Assembly: GCF_050859025.1 (NCBI RefSeq)
Contig: NZ_CP138200.1
Coordinates: 3,162,001-3,226,000 of the forward strand
Direction: 5' to 3'
Length of the DNA: 64,000 nt
Source of the DNA: Wukongibacter sp050859025
GTDB lineage: Bacteria > Bacillota > Clostridia > Peptostreptococcales > Caminicellaceae
Positions 9,140-16,804 of the stretch are shown piece after piece. The position numbers were made by a program, and so were the translations under genes. Every line of letters starts with the position of its first letter. Position 1 is the first letter of the stretch. The notes below the pieces were generated by a model, which was given only the letters and a program-made list of their open reading frames with translations, did no database searches and had not been told where the DNA came from.

Positions 9140-9277
9140 ATGAAAAAATATGATGAAAAAAGAGAGAACACTGCTAAAAGAAAATGTGGTATGGTGACAT
9201 GTATACATTGTATTTGCAATAATTGTACAGTAGATAAATGTGATTTTTACGAAAGAGCTTATAAACAAGAGCATTAA
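9140..9277 (+). CDS. Small Cys-rich protein (45 aa)
   Basis: It starts at an ATG 9 bases after AAGGGGAGG. The 45 residues include six cysteines in a tight block (C16, C21, C24, C26, C29, C34; pattern CIHCICNNC), suggesting a zinc or iron-sulfur site or disulfides. The sequence is hydrophilic with no signal peptide, so it is probably cytoplasmic. The family was not recognised. It is followed at once by a long hairpin that may end its transcript. Confidence 0.65.
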   Translation: MKKYDEKRENTAKRKCGMVTCIHCICNNCTVDKCDFYERAYKQEH

Positions 9278-9319
9278 GGAGGAAGTGGCCTGTGAGCCTT
9301 GTTGAAGGATTAAAGAGAT

Positions 9320-9416
9320 AGCCCAGATTATTCATAGAATGTTTAAAAATATGCTAATGATTTCTATTTACAGTGATAAAGCAGAGTTTTTAAATTTTCT
9401 ATGTATAATCTGGGCT
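9320..9416 (+). other. Long-range hairpin, possible structured RNA or terminator
   Basis: Two 20-base arms (9320-9339 and 9397-9416, AGCCCAGATTAT... / ...ATAATCTGGGCT) pair with one mismatch around a 57-nt loop, followed by TACTATTTTTT. This is unusually long-range for a terminator. It may be the 3' structure of the Cys-rich gene transcript or a small RNA. Nothing else was seen in the rest of the 9278-9619 gap except the promoter-like region before the HD-GYP gene. Confidence 0.6.
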
Positions 9417-9619
9417 TACTATTTTTTGTAATAAAAACTAATGGAACTTAGATCCCATTTCTTTTTTATTAAATTTTTTTTATAAATGAGTTTAATAGAA
9501 AAAAACGTGATATTATATGTAAGATGTGAGGTATGTGACTTGGCGAAATATGTCATATAAAAAGCACAAGCTTTATGTTATAATAAGTATAGTTTGAAAT
9601 GTGGTTTTGAGGTGATAGA

Positions 9620-10726
9620 TTGAGATTAATACCTTTATCTGTTGTTAGAGATGGTGTATTTCTAGCTCAGACATTATATAATACTGATGGGAAGGTACTA
9701 TTAGTCAAAGGAACGAAATTAACATATAAATATATACAAAAGATTAAAGAGCATGGTTTTTATTCAATATATATTTTTGATGAATACAGTGAACAGGAAT
9801 TGGATGATATAATAAAACCACAGATTAGAAGAAAGGCTATAGATACAATACAAAATATATATAATAATTTTATAACTACGCAGGATGCAATTATAAATCC
9901 GCTTAAAAAGGATAAAATAAATAGTCAAAGTCAAGCAAATCTTAGTGAGATACAGAATATGGCGAAACTGATAGTTGATGATATATTTTCTCAACCTAAG
10001 CTATTAATTAGTCTAGTGGATATCAAAAGTCTAGATACATATACTTTTAACCATAGTGTAAACGTTGGTGTACTAGCTTTGACTTTGGGAATTGCCTATG
10101 GATTAAATAGAAATGACTTATATGATTTAACCTTAGGATGTATGCTACATGATGTAGGAAAAATTTTCGTTCCGAATGAGATATTGAATAAGAGGGGTAA
10201 GCTAAATGATGAGGAATTTAAGATAATTCAAGAGCATTGTGAAAAGGGGTTTACTTATTTAAGAGAAAATACTGATCTAGGGCCTAGGGTGAGAATAGTT
10301 GCACTCCAACATCAAGAAAGATATGATGGTTCTGGATATCCACAAGGACTCAAGGGAGATCAGATTAATACATTATCTCAAATTGCGGCTATTGCTGATG
10401 TATATGATGCACTAACTTCAGACCGTCCATACAGAAAGGCCTTATCACCTCATGAAGCAATTGAATACTTAATGGGTTCAGGTGGTACACATTTTAATAT
10501 GAATATGATTAGAAGCTTTCTACAAAAAATAATACCTTTTCCAGTAGGAACTGTTGTGAAGCTAAGTAATGGATTTATTGGAACGGTTGAAAAGATAAAT
10601 CATGAAATTTTACTAAAACCTACAGTAAAAGTTTTTAAGTACAATAAGGAGGCCGTTAATCCGTTTTCTTGCGATTTATCTAGAGAGAAAACTATTGTTA
10701 TTAAAGATGTTGTATATGAAGTATAA
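9620..10726 (+). CDS. HD-GYP domain c-di-GMP phosphodiesterase
   Basis: A 368-residue cytoplasmic protein. An N-terminal region of about 130 residues of the kind common in clostridial HD-GYP proteins precedes the HD-GYP domain. The metal-binding HD pair is at about residues 177-178 (MLHDVGK), HQERYDGSGYP at about 231-241 and IADVYDALTSDRPYR follows, so the catalytic set is complete. A small C-terminal beta domain ends the protein. It should hydrolyse cyclic di-GMP and so influence motility or surface attachment. The TTG start is preceded by GAGGTG. No receiver domain is present. Confidence 0.92.
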   Translation: MRLIPLSVVRDGVFLAQTLYNTDGKVLLVKGTKLTYKYIQKIKEHGFYSIYIFDEYSEQELDDIIKPQIRRKAIDTIQNIYNNFITTQDAIINPLKKDKINSQSQANLSEIQNMAKLIVDDIFSQPKLLISLVDIKSLDTYTFNHSVNVGVLALTLGIAYGLNRNDLYDLTLGCMLHDVGKIFVPNEILNKRGKLNDEEFKIIQEHCEKGFTYLRENTDLGPRVRIVALQHQERYDGSGYPQGLKGDQINTLSQIAAIADVYDALTSDRPYRKALSPHEAIEYLMGSGGTHFNMNMIRSFLQKIIPFPVGTVVKLSNGFIGTVEKINHEILLKPTVKVFKYNKEAVNPFSCDLSREKTIVIKDVVYEV

Positions 10727-10751
10727 GGCTTTCTATAAGGTATATGAACTT

Positions 10752-10777
10752 AAACTCCTATTAAGGGGTTTATTTTT
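10752..10777 (+). terminator. Terminator after HD-GYP gene
   Basis: A 7-bp stem (AAACTCC / GGGGTTT, one G-T pair) is followed by ATTTTT, 25 bases after the stop codon. Confidence 0.6.
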
Positions 10778-10784
10778 ATACAGC

Positions 10785-10830
10785 AAAAAGAGGGGTTTAG
10801 AATAATACATAGACTAAATTCGACCCCTCT
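10785..10830 (-). terminator. Minus-strand terminator
   Basis: Arms AGAGGGGT (10789-10796) and ACCCCTCT (10823-10830), with further imperfect pairing inside, are followed on the minus strand by a T run. It is placed to end the broken membrane-protein gene at 10838-11143. Confidence 0.7.
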
Positions 10831-10837
10831 AACCAAG

Positions 10838-11143
10838 CTACTGACATTTATCTCTAGTAACCTTTATAGATATGATTAGAGAACCAAACAAAGGTACAAA
10901 GATAAATAATATGTAAACAAAAACTGAGATTGAATAAGGTAGTTTTTCGATTGAATATACTAAATATCTTGAGAATATTCTACTGATATAGATTGAGAAA
11001 AAAGTAAATAAAGTTCATAAAATTAGGCGTATAGTTTTATTTATACGCATTAGCTTGTTTAAGATAGAAAATATAAACATTAGAGGAATAAAGCTTGATA
11101 AAAAAACTGATACCAATGTATAAATAGCCATATTATCACCCAT
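10838..11143 (-). pseudogene. Small membrane protein gene with in-frame TGA
   Basis: Reading the minus strand from the ATG at 11143 (or the better-placed ATG at 11131 behind GGTGAT) gives a hydrophobic protein of about 101 codons that is interrupted by one TGA after 42 codons. The frame then stays open for 58 more codons to a TAG, followed by a well-formed terminator. Both halves contain membrane-like segments. The simplest reading is a recent nonsense mutation; a sequencing error is also possible. The family was not recognised. Confidence 0.55.
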
Positions 11144-11472
11144 TTCTAAGATTAAATTATCATATGGTAATTATACCATATTTTGCTATAAGAAGATATT
11201 TTGAATATATGAATTGCTATATAAAAGGAAATAAAGTAACCAAGATAGTTGTTTTCTCAATAAGAATATATAAGTAAAATAAGATAAATACTAATCGAAA
11301 ATAATTATGGAGGATTAAAATATTGAACGAGTAAGTAATTAATAAGATAAATTTTCAGTATGTATCGGAATCATGCTTGAAATACTCCTATTACACTGAT
11401 ATTATAATAATTGAAATAAAGTAAAAATAATAAAGATTAGTAAGAAATATGTATTAAAGGGGATCGTGGTGA
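11144..11472. other. Intergenic region before VOC gene
   Basis: No gene is seen. It contains a perfect 8-bp inverted repeat ATATGGTA-ATTA-TACCATAT near 11160-11179, an operator-like site between the broken membrane-protein gene and the following genes, and an isolated GGAGGA not followed by a useful frame. Confidence 0.4.
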
Positions 11473-11895
11473 ATGAAACAATCAATCGTACATATAGCTT
11501 TAATAGTTAGAGACTATGATGAAGCTATAGAGTTTTACACAAAGAAACTTAACTTTACACTGATAGAAGATACATATCAGCCAAAGCAAGATAAACGTTG
11601 GGTAGTAGTATCACCTCCAGGTTCAACTGGTACAACAGTTTTACTAGCTCGACCTTCTAAGCCTGAACAAGAATTATTCATTGGTAATCAGACCGGTGGA
11701 AGAGTATTTCTATTTCTTAATACAGATGATTTTTGGAGAGATTACAATGATATGCTCTCTAAAGGAATAGAGTTTGTAAGAGAGCCTAAAACAGAATCAT
11801 ATGGCATAGTAGCTGTTTTTAAAGACTTATATGGAAATCTATGGGATTTACTTCAACTAAACAAGGATCATCCTATTTCTAAGCGACTGGAATAG
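11473..11895 (+). CDS. VOC (glyoxalase/dioxygenase) superfamily protein
   Basis: A 140-residue single VOC-fold protein with the expected beta-alpha-beta start (VHIALIVRDYDEAIEFYTKKLNF) and a C-terminal strand ending in KDLYGNLWDLLQL. Ligand positions are partly conserved (His at residue 7), so a metal site is possible. VOC proteins of this kind detoxify small electrophiles or bind antibiotics; the substrate cannot be told from the sequence. It is a monocistron with its own terminator at 12051. Confidence 0.8.
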   Translation: MKQSIVHIALIVRDYDEAIEFYTKKLNFTLIEDTYQPKQDKRWVVVSPPGSTGTTVLLARPSKPEQELFIGNQTGGRVFLFLNTDDFWRDYNDMLSKGIEFVREPKTESYGIVAVFKDLYGNLWDLLQLNKDHPISKRLE

Positions 11896-12050
11896 CACTA
11901 GTTAGATATTTTATAATTTTTTTGTATATTTATAGAAATAGATACTAGAACAAAAAATTTTATTTCAGAGTATAGAAAAGACAATAAGAATAAAGAGATT
12001 GAATAAAACAATTTCTAATAAAGATAGTTTCTAAAAATTATCAAAAACTT

Positions 12051-12078
12051 GGGTAGAGCAAAATCTCTATCCTTTTTT
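12051..12078 (+). terminator. Terminator after VOC gene
   Basis: An 8-bp stem (GGGTAGAG / CTCTATCC with one G-T pair) with a CAAAAT loop is followed by TTTTTT. Confidence 0.75.
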
Positions 12079-12130
12079 ATTCTTTGAGGAAATTTCACAA
12101 TTCTTATTTGATAAAATTGCATGTGAAAAT

Positions 12131-12170
12131 ATAATACTTAATTTATCCATGTACAAATATACAGAACTTT
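12131..12170. repeat. Dispersed palindrome, possible half copy
   Basis: The segment ATACTTAATTTATCCATGTACAAATA resembles the left arm of copy D at 28037 (ACTTAATTTATACATGTACAAATA). The right arm is absent. Confidence 0.4.
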
Positions 12171-12189
12171 TGAGAGTTATGGTAATCTA

Positions 12190-12594
12190 TCAACTTTCAT
12201 TTAGAAGAGTAACGTATTCAGTTGTAGAGTTTAATGGATCATCTCCATATTTATTGGGACCATAGGTTCCTTTTGTTATCAACAAATGGCAATGAAATCC
12301 AAAAGCTATTAGAGCAAAGATATCTATTTTCGTTAGTTCCGAGATTATCAAAAGAATGGTAGGGATTATAATGATTATACCAGATGTATTTATATCGTGT
12401 AAACGCTGTATGGTTTTTGTGAAAACAATAAAGGTTAGAGTCAACATTAAAATTCCCATTAAAAGATTAAGTATAGAGTTATCAGGTTTGTAAACCGAGG
12501 TAATAACATAGGCAATATTTATAATAAGCTGATAAACTAAGTACTTTTTTCGATTGATACGGCCTTTAAAAGAAAAACATTTCTTTATTCTCAT
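12190..12594 (-). CDS. DUF805 family membrane protein
   Basis: A 134-residue protein with the DUF805 hallmarks: FSFKGRINRKKYL at the N-terminus, RLHDINTSG between helices, and the C-terminal KGTYGPNKYGDDPL. Three to four transmembrane helices are predicted. DUF805 proteins (E. coli YhaH type) are inner-membrane proteins of unknown function. It is transcribed alone on the minus strand, with AGGAGATCT before the ATG. Confidence 0.88.
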   Translation of the reverse strand: MRIKKCFSFKGRINRKKYLVYQLIINIAYVITSVYKPDNSILNLLMGILMLTLTFIVFTKTIQRLHDINTSGIIIIIPTILLIISELTKIDIFALIAFGFHCHLLITKGTYGPNKYGDDPLNSTTEYVTLLNES

Positions 12595-12823
12595 ATTTAG
12601 ATCTCCTATTATTCATTAATATTCCTCAATATTATAACATAGTGAGGTTAAAGCATTGGATAACAAAATATGGAACTAATTATTAAAAATTAAGGGGATG
12701 CCAATAGAATTATTTTCTAAGGATAAACTAGTTTAGATGCTAAATTACATAATAACACAGATTTACTATACTTGAGCATAAAATAATACTAACTCATAGT
12801 TCAATGGAGAAAGAGGAATATAT

Positions 12824-13003
12824 ATGGATAAGGATTTAAAAGAGAAAGTTAATAAATTGATGGCTGAATTAGATGAAATAAAGCTTGAGTACGCTGAAAG
12901 AGTAAAGAAGAATAATAGTAACGGAATAGGAGATTGTAATGAATCGGGAGAAGTCAAAGGAATTGACCTAGCTATAGAATTAATTAAAAAATATTTCGAA
13001 TAA
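12824..13003 (+). CDS. Small hypothetical protein (59 aa)
   Basis: The ATG lies behind AAGAGGA and the frame ends 22 bases before a strong terminator, which supports a real gene. The product is charged and probably helical (residues 1-28 rich in K and E in heptads), with a short Gly/Asn linker and a second helix ending IELIKKYFE. No family was recognised. Confidence 0.55.
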   Translation: MDKDLKEKVNKLMAELDEIKLEYAERVKKNNSNGIGDCNESGEVKGIDLAIELIKKYFE

Positions 13004-13025
13004 TCCTAATTATGAACTAACACTG

Positions 13026-13060
13026 ATGTCGCGTAGACATATATCTGCGCGACATTTTTT
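13026..13060 (+). terminator. Strong intrinsic terminator
   Basis: An 8-bp GC-rich stem (ATGTCGCG / CGCGACAT), with AGA/TCT pairing inside, is followed by TTTTTT. It ends the small gene at 12824. Confidence 0.85.
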
Positions 13061-13154
13061 AATTAGGAAAGAACTAATTATTTATAAATTTTTTAGCATG
13101 CTATTCTAAAATGAGTTACTATTATTCAGTTTCTTAAATTGACTTTCCATATAA

Positions 13155-13652
13155 CTATGCCCTCGAATATGGTATTGGAAATAGTCCAGGATATGGCATT
13201 GGATATAGAACAGGAAATGCTATGGGGTAAAATCCAGTAAATGGCATTATATATGGATTGAAGGCTTGTGTTGAGTATTGTCCAGGTAACGGTCCTTGAA
13301 TTGGCCCTGGGAATGGCATAGTTTGTAACCTTATAATCGATCTTCTTGATGGGCTTAGAAATGGCCTCGTTGATGGCCTAAAGTACGGCCGGCGTCTTAA
13401 AGCAGATCCCTGAATTAATAGAGAAATCTCAAGTAAATCGGTATAATGTACACTGGTAAAATCATTGTATTGTCCAATAATTTCAAGATCGACCATTCCA
13501 GTAGTATCATGGTATTTTAAAAGACGACCTGTAACTGTACCAGTATCCTCAATAGTTGTTTCAATAAATCTACCTTGATTAGCCTTGAGTATTTCTGGTG
13601 TAACAGGATAAATAACTCCTTCTTCTTGTTGGGAATAAGAATAATTAGACAT
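13155..13652 (-). CDS. Proline/aromatic-rich protein, possibly spore- or surface-associated
   Basis: The start chosen is the ATG at 13652 (MSNYSYSQQ), 9 bases after AAGGGAG; a longer frame upstream lacks a ribosome binding site. The N-terminal 80 residues look like a small beta-rich domain (TVTGRLLKYHDTTGMVDLEI), followed by an Arg/Pro linker and a C-terminal tail of about 60 residues repeating PFPGP, MPYPG and similar Pro-aromatic units. Such tails are seen in clostridial and bacillar spore-coat proteins, but I do not recognise a named family. There is no signal peptide. Confidence 0.55.
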   Translation of the reverse strand: MSNYSYSQQEEGVIYPVTPEILKANQGRFIETTIEDTGTVTGRLLKYHDTTGMVDLEIIGQYNDFTSVHYTDLLEISLLIQGSALRRRPYFRPSTRPFLSPSRRSIIRLQTMPFPGPIQGPLPGQYSTQAFNPYIMPFTGFYPIAFPVLYPMPYPGLFPIPYSRA

Positions 13653-14040
13653 TATATTTATAGACTCCCTTCTTTGATATAATATTAGATTAAAGATAGA
13701 CATTATTCATTTGACAAAAAAGAATATTTAGTAAATGAATTAAATATCTTTTGATTTAAAAGCCTGTAATACCATAATATGCATATGTAGTGGTTTTGTT
13801 AAAGTTATTTGGAAATAAAGAATAGGGTATTAAGTAGATTAGACAAAGTAATATTAAGGTAGAGATTTGCTTATAGAAGTAGAAAAGATACCCTTAAGTA
13901 AAACCAAGATTATAAAAGAATCACAAAGACTAACAGAAAAGATTAAGGCAATAAGTAGCAGTTTTTAAAATGATAAGTAAATTAGTAAAGCCTGACCCTT
14001 AACCTGTAATTGGACTGCTGAATATAGCAGACCATAAAGA
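13653..14040. other. Intergenic region with possible decayed Spo0E-like remnant
   Basis: A TTG-initiated frame of about 35 codons on the plus strand ending near 13968 (LLIEVEKIPLSKTK..., then ESQRLTEKI) faintly resembles a Spo0E-like phosphatase but has no ribosome binding site. A short CTGCT / AGCAG hairpin lies near 14012-14030. Nothing else was seen. Confidence 0.25.
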
Positions 14041-14400
14041 TTATTGTTCATAGCCTAAAAGTGTTATATCAAGGGTACCAACTCCATTACTAGTAATGGA
14101 AATATTTTCATTAGTATCAAATTTGATAGGAGAAAAAAAGTTTGAACTATATGAGATTGCAGCAATTGTTCCATTGAATCTTGTTACCAAAAAGATACCA
14201 TTGTTACTACCGCTTAAAGTCACAGTTTGAGTAATAAGTGTAGACATTTGTATGCTAGTTAAATAAATATTTTTTCCTGACGAAGGAGTCCATAAAACTG
14301 TATCACTTTGGGCTAATGCAAATGAATCATATCTAATAATTGTCGATGGAGTTTCTGAAGTAGAAAGTGCAGAAGAAACAAAAATATTGTAATTTGGCAT
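14041..14400 (-). CDS. Hypothetical beta-rich protein (119 aa)
   Basis: The ATG at 14400 is preceded by AAAGGAGGA. The 119 residues are Ser/Thr-rich and predicted mainly beta strand (WTPSSGKNIYLTSIQMSTL, then SITSNGVGTLDITLLGYEQ), as in jelly-roll or adhesin-like domains. There is no signal peptide. No family was recognised. It sits close to the proline-rich protein on the same strand, so the two may be related in function, for example on the spore surface. Confidence 0.55.
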   Translation of the reverse strand: MPNYNIFVSSALSTSETPSTIIRYDSFALAQSDTVLWTPSSGKNIYLTSIQMSTLITQTVTLSGSNNGIFLVTRFNGTIAAISYSSNFFSPIKFDTNENISITSNGVGTLDITLLGYEQ

Positions 14401-14720
14401 GAGATTTCCTCCTTTCCTTGTATATAGATATGATTATAAGAAGGGGAGAGTGAAAGAATTTATGGTAGATAGAGAATCTAGAAATAACTAAGTTTACAAG
14501 AAGCTATGATTTATTCGTAGCTTTTTAGTTACGTGACAATTATAAAATTTATACTAAAGAATAGATTAATTGAGAATATCACACGATTCTCCGTTTTTCT
14601 GTTTATTTGCCATGCTTTTTATGATATCATTTTAACATCACTTTCTATAAGGAGAGTTTCTGATATAATTAATTAATATAACAAATAATATTATTAGAAT
14701 GTTTTAAGGAGGAAATGTAG
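14401..14720. other. Control region of the miaB operon
   Basis: A hairpin GAGAAT / ATTCTC at 14572-14591 followed by CGTTTTT is terminator-like. An extended -10 element (TGATATAAT, 14661-14669) upstream of miaB is the likely operon promoter. AAGGAGG near 14708 serves the TTG start of miaB. Confidence 0.45.
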
Positions 14721-16067
14721 TTGAATACTAAAAATACATTGAAACAAAAAAAATATCTTATAGTCACATACGGTTGCCAAATGAACGAACATGATTCAGA
14801 AAAACTAGCAGGAATGCTATCAAATATGAGTTATTTAGAGTGTGATAATAAAGAGGATGCAGATTTAATCATATTTAATACATGTTGCGTTAGAGAAAAT
14901 GCTGAGTTAAAGGTTTACGGCAATCTTGGACAGCTAAAGGCTTTAAAAAAGAAAAAACCCGATATGATAATTGCAGTTTGTGGCTGTATGATGCAGCAAG
15001 CTCACGTTGTTGAAGCTATTAAGAAAAAGTATCCATTTGTAGATCTAATATTTGGAACTCATAATCTTCATAACTTCCCTGTTTTGTTATCTAATTGTAA
15101 ACAGTCAGAAAGTATGCTTGTTGAAGTGTGGGACGAAGAAGGGGAGATTATAGAAGGTTTACCTAGTATTAGAAAGTATGGATTAAAGGCTTTTGTAACT
15201 ATCATGTATGGTTGTAATAACTTTTGTACATATTGTATAGTTCCCTATACCCGCGGAAGGGAAAGAAGTAGAGACCCTGAAGATATTCTAAAAGAAATTA
15301 GGGAATTAGTTCAAAATGGTACAAAGGAGGTTACTTTACTTGGACAAAATGTGAATTCCTATGGTAAGTCCTTAGAGGAAGATATTGATTTCGGAGGATT
15401 GCTTAGAAGAATAAATGAGATAGAGGGTTTAGAGAGAATTAGGTTTATGACATCACACCCTAAGGACGTATCAGAGAACCTTATTTATGCTATCAGAGAT
15501 TGTGAAAAGGTTTGTGAGCATATACATTTACCTGTACAGGCTGGAAGTGATAAGGTCTTAAAGGCTATGAATAGAAAGTACACAAGAGAGCAGTACTTAA
15601 AGCTTGTAAATGATGCTAAGGCAGCAGTACCGGGTATAAGTGTTACTACTGATATTATTGTAGGCTTCCCAGGGGAAACAGAAGAAGATTTTGAAGATAC
15701 ATTGGATTTAGTTAAGGAAGTTAAATACGACAATTCATTTACCTTTATATATTCTATTAGAAAAGGTACACCAGCAGCTGAAATAGAGGAGCAGGTGCCC
15801 GAGGATGTAAAGCATAATAGGTTTAATAGACTTCTTGAAATATTGAACAATGGAGTAGCCGAGAGAAACTCTGAATTACAGGATAAAGTTGTTGAAGTCT
15901 TAGTTGAGGGTGTAAGTAAAAACGATGAAAACGTATTGACCGGCAGAACTAGAACTAATAAAGTGGTAAACTTTGATGGCTCGAAGGAATTAATAGGTAA
16001 GCTTTGCAATATAAAAATTACTAAGCCTAGAACATTTTCTTTATATGGCGAGCTTGTGGATAAGTAG
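14721..16067 (+). CDS. miaB: tRNA-2-methylthio-N6-dimethylallyladenosine synthase
   Basis: This radical SAM methylthiotransferase adds a methylthio group to i6A37 of tRNA. The N-terminal UPF0004 domain carries the first cluster cysteines (TYGCQMN, NTCCVREN, CGCM). The radical SAM core has CNNFCTYC (CxxxCxxC) near residue 170, and a C-terminal TRAM domain ends the 448 residues. A TTG start follows AAGGAGG. It leads the block with ylbF, mutS, mutL and miaA; MiaA makes the i6A substrate, so both steps of the modification are encoded here. Confidence 0.96.
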   Translation: MNTKNTLKQKKYLIVTYGCQMNEHDSEKLAGMLSNMSYLECDNKEDADLIIFNTCCVRENAELKVYGNLGQLKALKKKKPDMIIAVCGCMMQQAHVVEAIKKKYPFVDLIFGTHNLHNFPVLLSNCKQSESMLVEVWDEEGEIIEGLPSIRKYGLKAFVTIMYGCNNFCTYCIVPYTRGRERSRDPEDILKEIRELVQNGTKEVTLLGQNVNSYGKSLEEDIDFGGLLRRINEIEGLERIRFMTSHPKDVSENLIYAIRDCEKVCEHIHLPVQAGSDKVLKAMNRKYTREQYLKLVNDAKAAVPGISVTTDIIVGFPGETEEDFEDTLDLVKEVKYDNSFTFIYSIRKGTPAAEIEEQVPEDVKHNRFNRLLEILNNGVAERNSELQDKVVEVLVEGVSKNDENVLTGRTRTNKVVNFDGSKELIGKLCNIKITKPRTFSLYGELVDK

Positions 16068-16076
16068 GTGAGTGTG

Positions 16077-16472
16077 ATGAAGCTTATAGATATGGCAAAG
16101 GCTTTGGGTGATGAAATATCTAACTCTGATGAGTATGCTAGATTTTTAAGTGCCCAAAATAGATATATGTTAGATGAAAAGGCTAAGGAACTAATAAATA
16201 CCTTTAAAAGAAAGCAACAAGTATTAGAATTTACTAAAGTTAACAATGATAATGCTGACTCTGAAAGAATCAAAAGAGAAATAAATGAACTTTTCTATGA
16301 AATAGAGGAAAATGAAGTTATTCAGGAGCTTAATGATTCCTTAAATGAGTTTCTAATATTAAAGCAAAGTATTCATGAAAAGATTGAGTCAACGACTTAT
16401 ATAAATGAAGATATTCTTTCTTTAAGTAAAAAATGTGGTGGTTGTAAAGGAAACTGTGGAGGCTGTAAATAA
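16077..16472 (+). CDS. YlbF/YmcA-family regulator with Cys-rich tail
   Basis: A helical YlbF/YmcA-type protein of 131 residues. In Bacillus these proteins form a complex with YaaT that carries [4Fe-4S] clusters and influences RNase Y-dependent mRNA processing and sporulation. The C-terminus here is a striking cysteine motif, CGGCKGNCGGCK, suitable for binding a metal cluster. The ATG at 16077 (5 bases after AGGTGA) is preferred over a GTG at 16068 that abuts the miaB stop. It sits between miaB and mutS, as in many clostridia. Confidence 0.8.
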   Translation: MKLIDMAKALGDEISNSDEYARFLSAQNRYMLDEKAKELINTFKRKQQVLEFTKVNNDNADSERIKREINELFYEIEENEVIQELNDSLNEFLILKQSIHEKIESTTYINEDILSLSKKCGGCKGNCGGCK

Positions 16473-16500
16473 ACTCTAAATAATTTTTACAACAACCTGT

Positions 16501-16523
16501 GACCCATGAGATTCTCATGGGTC
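16501..16523 (+). terminator. Hairpin after ylbF-like gene
   Basis: A perfect 10-bp stem (GACCCATGAG / CTCATGGGTC) has a 3-nt loop. Only a weak T-rich tail follows, so termination may be partial before mutS. Confidence 0.6.
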
Positions 16524-16804
16524 TATTTATGGTATTTTATGTTATAATATATAAATAAGTAAATGAAAAATATTATCAATTTTTATAATATCAGTAAATT
16601 AACCAGACTAATAAAAATTATAGGTATAATATATATAAGCAAAGACTATTTTGAGAATCTTGATAAAAGACTTTGTTCTGTTCTATGGAAAATATAGCAA
16701 TATAGCGATTACAAAATTAATTTCAAATATCAGATATAGATAAACAACATTAATAGGTAAACTTTACATACAACAATACTTTAACAACTTTAGGAGGATG
16801 TCAA
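16524..16804. other. Leader region of mutS
   Basis: AT-rich with no gene. The 19-bp string TATAGATAAACAACATTAA near 16737-16756 also occurs directly downstream of palindrome copy D (near 28137). A good AGGAGGATG ribosome binding site precedes mutS. Confidence 0.4.

Noticed and set aside
9530..9600. Possible c-di-GMP riboswitch before the HD-GYP gene
   Set aside because: A small ATGTGAC / GTCATAT hairpin exists, but none of the conserved class I or class II aptamer sequences is present.
13867..13968. Possible Spo0E-like peptide
   Set aside because: The similarity is faint, it lacks a ribosome binding site and the key SQxLD pattern is incomplete.
15485..16273. 262-codon minus-strand frame opposite miaB and ylbF
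   Set aside because: It is antisense to two well-recognised genes and its Ser/Leu-rich composition is a reflection of them.
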